Assembly: GCA_938042355.1 (NCBI GenBank)
Contig: CALIRD010000184.1
Coordinates: 1-34,318, forward strand
DNA length: 34,318 nucleotides
Direction: 5' to 3'
Source of the DNA: an uncultured Thiotrichales bacterium
GTDB lineage: Bacteria > Pseudomonadota > Gammaproteobacteria > CAZUMV01
In this document: positions 32,264 through 34,318 of the stretch, one piece after another
Layout: each line of letters starts with the position of its first letter
How positions within the stretch are numbered: the first letter of the stretch is position 1
The notes under the pieces: model-generated
Told to the model about the DNA's origin: nothing
Seen by the model: the letters and a program-made list of their open reading frames with translations, nothing else
Database searches by the model: none
Program-made: the position numbers and the translations under genes

Positions 32264-33115
32264 TTACTCTATTGGTGAAAGCAGCTCAGGCGCTGTGACT
32301 AACTGTCGAACACCGTGTGACTTGGTCTCATTAAAGACATTACCATTTGCCGCCCACTCATTGAGCGAGTTGATGTCCAGCTTGGCGCACTGTGGTCGCA
32401 CATTCCATGTGACTTTCATTGGAGAACAGGTCGCCTGGGTATAGCTTGGGCCTGTCGTTGAACCGCGGAACAACACAGGCTCGCCGGTACCGTTAGGAAT
32501 ACTCAACGCTTGATGCAGATTGTTACGCTTGTTACCTGCATACGCAAAATCATTGAAATCCAGCGCATTTTCATCGTTGACTACCAGGAATACCTGAGCT
32601 TCAACACGTAGCAATGGATCAGTGCACGTGTCACTCAGACACGAACCAAGGCCTTCACCAGGTTCAATATCACATGAGGTATGCACCCAATGTACTTCTA
32701 TCGTGTCACCCGGCTTCACTTCTTTAAATTTACCCGCATTGACTGTCGGCGCTGCAAGCTCGGCAGCAGTGAGACTGGCCGCTCCATTACAGGCGTAACC
32801 GCCATAATCTGAGTCATTAACAAAGACACTAAAACCAGGACCTTTATGCTCGGCATTGGTGTGTGTATGGATATTACACAAGTTAAGCTCGGCGGCTGGT
32901 GGTGCCATTGGGAAATCAGCCGTATTCAAACCGACTACACTACTGATGTCTCGTGGAGTTTGTGGACCAAAATCCACACACAAATCACCCGCCATCTCGC
33001 TCTTGGCCATAGCCTCGGCAGATTTTGCCTCATTCGCGACAGCAGCCTCTTGCTCCACTGCTGCACAAGCTGAAAGAAATGCGAGTGACACCATTACTAA
33101 AAAAAGCTTTTTCAT
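32264..33115 (-). CDS. Delta-class carbonic anhydrase, predicted lipoprotein
   Basis: The 283-residue protein begins with a lipoprotein signal (MKKLFLVMVSLAFLSAC, Cys17 lipidated, Ala at +2 so probably outer membrane), then an Ala/Glu-rich linker to about residue 43. The rest resembles the delta carbonic anhydrases first found in diatoms and also seen in marine bacteria. It has a histidine cluster NIHTHTNAEH (His83, His85, His90), a second VHWVHTSC (His142, His145), many cysteines (46, 80, 109, 148 and later pairs) likely to form disulfides, and C-terminal CAKLDINSLNEW. It would interconvert CO2 and bicarbonate outside the cytoplasm. The class is recalled from memory; exact zinc ligands are inferred. 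AAGGAGATC gives a strong ribosome site. Confidence 0.75.
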   Translation of the reverse strand: MKKLFLVMVSLAFLSACAAVEQEAAVANEAKSAEAMAKSEMAGDLCVDFGPQTPRDISSVVGLNTADFPMAPPAAELNLCNIHTHTNAEHKGPGFSVFVNDSDYGGYACNGAASLTAAELAAPTVNAGKFKEVKPGDTIEVHWVHTSCDIEPGEGLGSCLSDTCTDPLLRVEAQVFLVVNDENALDFNDFAYAGNKRNNLHQALSIPNGTGEPVLFRGSTTGPSYTQATCSPMKVTWNVRPQCAKLDINSLNEWAANGNVFNETKSHGVRQLVTAPELLSPIE

Positions 33116-33168
33116 ACTATTTGATCTCCTTATTGACCCTGAGGTATTACATTGTTTGATTCTAAAAT

Positions 33169-33198
33169 ATTATCAGGTTTCAGGCATAATTCTTACAA
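33169..33198 (-). promoter_or_regulatory. Candidate promoter of the carbonic anhydrase gene
   Basis: On the minus strand TTGTAA and GATAAT are separated by 18 bp, about 55 bp before the start codon. It is a plausible but imperfect sigma70 promoter. Confidence 0.35.
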
Positions 33199-33297
33199 AA
33201 TCAGTCTTGATATATCAAACGGCGAAACTCTTTATGACTAGCTTAACCACGAATATACTACTGATAATAAATACTGCAGTGACCAATCCGGTTTTCA

Positions 33298-33330
33298 ATG
33301 TCATGCTGTTGTCATATTCTTCCGTATCAT
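33298..33330 (+). promoter_or_regulatory. Pho box and -10 element of the phoBR operon
   Basis: Two 7-bp repeats, ATGTCAT (33298-33304) and TTGTCAT (33309-33315), separated by 4 bp, match the PhoB-binding consensus (CTGTCAT, 4 bp, CTGTCAT). A -10-like TATCAT (33325-33330) follows 9 bp later, as expected for a promoter in which the Pho box replaces the -35 element. This suggests that phosphorylated PhoB activates its own operon under phosphate limitation. Confidence 0.8.
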
Positions 33331-33360
33331 CCACTAAGGACTGTAACAGTAGTATTCGAG

Positions 33361-34050
33361 ATGACTAAACTTCTGATTGTTGAAGATGAGCAACCTATTC
33401 GTGAAATGATCTGCTTTGCTTTAAAGCGTGAGAGTTTTGAGGTGGCCGAAGCTGCTAGCGGACGTGAAGGTCTCGAAATGGTGGTCTCTGAACAACCTGA
33501 TTTAGGCATCATTGACTGGATGCTACCAGATATGTCGGGCCTTGAACTGATCTCCGAATTACGCCAATCAGAAATCTACCAGTCATTACCATTAATCATG
33601 CTGACTGCCAGAGCACAAGAAGATGACAAAGTCCGCGGATTGGATAGTGGCGCGGATGACTATTTGACCAAACCGGTCTCTATGCGCGAGCTCACTGCAA
33701 GAATCCGTGCCTTGTTAAGACGGACAGATCGGAGTAAGGATGAAGTACTCAAAATGGGAGATTTAGTACTGGATGTTGCTGCACAGCAACTGCTAATTCA
33801 TGGCAAACCGGTTAAAATCGGCAACACCGAATTCAAGCTGTTGAAATTCTTTATGTCTAACCCAAACCGGGTCTATAGCCGCTCAAGTTTACTGGACTTC
33901 GTCTGGGGTCAAAATGTGTATGTTGAAGAACGTACCGTCGATGTGCATATTCTTCGCTTGCGTAAAATACTCAAGCCTTCGAAAACCGATAAAATGCTAC
34001 AGACGGTCAGAGGCGCAGGCTATCGTTTTGCCCTGAACTCATCTGCATGA
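33361..34050 (+). CDS. phoB: Phosphate-regulon response regulator PhoB
   Basis: PhoB activates phosphate-starvation genes when phosphorylated by PhoR. The receiver domain has the acidic pocket (VEDEQ, Asp9), phosphoacceptor Asp52 in GIIDWMLPDMSG, Thr in MLTARAQEDD and Lys in YLTKPVS. The C-terminal OmpR-type winged helix includes EFKLLKFFMSNPNRVYSRSSLLDFVWG and VEERTVDVHILRLRKIL. The ATG at 33361 gives 229 residues, the same as E. coli PhoB; the track's upstream start at 33298 would translate the Pho box. The stop overlaps the phoR start (ATGA). Confidence 0.97.
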   Translation: MTKLLIVEDEQPIREMICFALKRESFEVAEAASGREGLEMVVSEQPDLGIIDWMLPDMSGLELISELRQSEIYQSLPLIMLTARAQEDDKVRGLDSGADDYLTKPVSMRELTARIRALLRRTDRSKDEVLKMGDLVLDVAAQQLLIHGKPVKIGNTEFKLLKFFMSNPNRVYSRSSLLDFVWGQNVYVEERTVDVHILRLRKILKPSKTDKMLQTVRGAGYRFALNSSA

Positions 34051-34318
34051 ATCACTTTTGGCGTAACGAACTGGATCGTCTGCTGCTGGTTATTCTGGCA
34101 ACTATTATTATCGGGTGGCTAACGCAGTTATGGTTCGTTGCAATTCTTCTACCGCTTTGCACCTATATCGGCTGGAATATCTACCAGCAATTTCGACTTA
34201 ACCAATGGATTAAAAGTGGTATGCAGACCGACCTGGCTCCCGAAGGTGGTGGCTTATGGTCAACGCTGGTTACCCACTTGCACCGTCGCGAAGTCAGCGA
34301 CCGAAAACGCGAACAGGA
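34047..34318 (+). CDS. phoR: Phosphate-regulon sensor kinase PhoR, 3' end cut by window
   Basis: The frame opens with ATG at 34047 inside the ATGA overlap with phoB and runs without a stop to the window end (90 codons); the ORF track omits it because it is unfinished. The translation starts MNHFWRNELDRLLLVILATII, with two close membrane helices (about 11-27 and 29-44) and then QQFRLNQWIKSGMQ and a GGLWSTLVTHLHRREVSDRKRE stretch, which matches the PhoR N-terminal region before its PAS and kinase domains. Those domains lie outside the window. Confidence 0.9.
   Translation, partial: MNHFWRNELDRLLLVILATIIIGWLTQLWFVAILLPLCTYIGWNIYQQFRLNQWIKSGMQTDLAPEGGGLWSTLVTHLHRREVSDRKREQ

Noticed and set aside
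33298-33360. Upstream start of phoB in the track (MSCCCHIL)
   Set aside because: It would translate the Pho box and -10 region; the ATG at 33361 gives exactly the usual 229-residue PhoB.

Overview
The window reads as ordinary, gene-dense core chromosome of a gammaproteobacterium, probably aquatic or marine. GC looks to be in the mid-40s percent by eye. The clusters point that way: pepA-holC-valS with divergent lptF-lptG, xerD-dsbC, efp-epmA, parE-parC, phoB-phoR, and a FimX-like gene behind a PilZ protein. A predicted delta-class carbonic anhydrase fits a marine setting. I see no rRNA, tRNA, CRISPR array, insertion sequence, prophage or defence island.

Left part (1-8.2 kb): the 3' part of a TgpA-like membrane transglutaminase; a cysteine-free IscR-like regulator; a DUF1249 (YqiB-like) protein; a eukaryotic-type phosphoglucomutase; a YgfX/CptA-like membrane protein coupled to prmB; phosphatidylserine decarboxylase; and the efp-epmA pair, which makes EF-P and the ligase that modifies its Lys34. 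No epmB is present in the window.

Middle (8.2-22.7 kb): a possibly structured leader, then a two-gene c-di-GMP/type IV pilus module (FimW-like PilZ protein and a degenerate REC-PAS-GGDEF-EAL FimX-like protein). Next come the htpX protease and a parE-HAD hydrolase-parC operon for topoisomerase IV. Divergent to it is a large AddA/RecB-type helicase-nuclease without an AddB partner here, followed by dsbC.

Right part (22.8-34.3 kb): xerD, whose start lies just behind an intrinsic terminator; a very basic histone-H1-like Lys/Arg repeat protein; an RDD membrane protein; lptG-lptF (LPS export) divergent from pepA-holC-(small acidic protein)-valS; a lipoprotein delta-carbonic anhydrase; and phoB with the start of phoR, preceded by a good Pho box.

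Most genes are household functions. The points of most interest are the IscR homologue that has lost every Fe-S ligand, the bacterial delta-CA lipoprotein, the fimW-fimX-like pair with its leader, the KRK-repeat nucleoid protein with tandem hairpins running into xerD, and the lone AddA-like enzyme. I found no clear undescribed multi-gene system.
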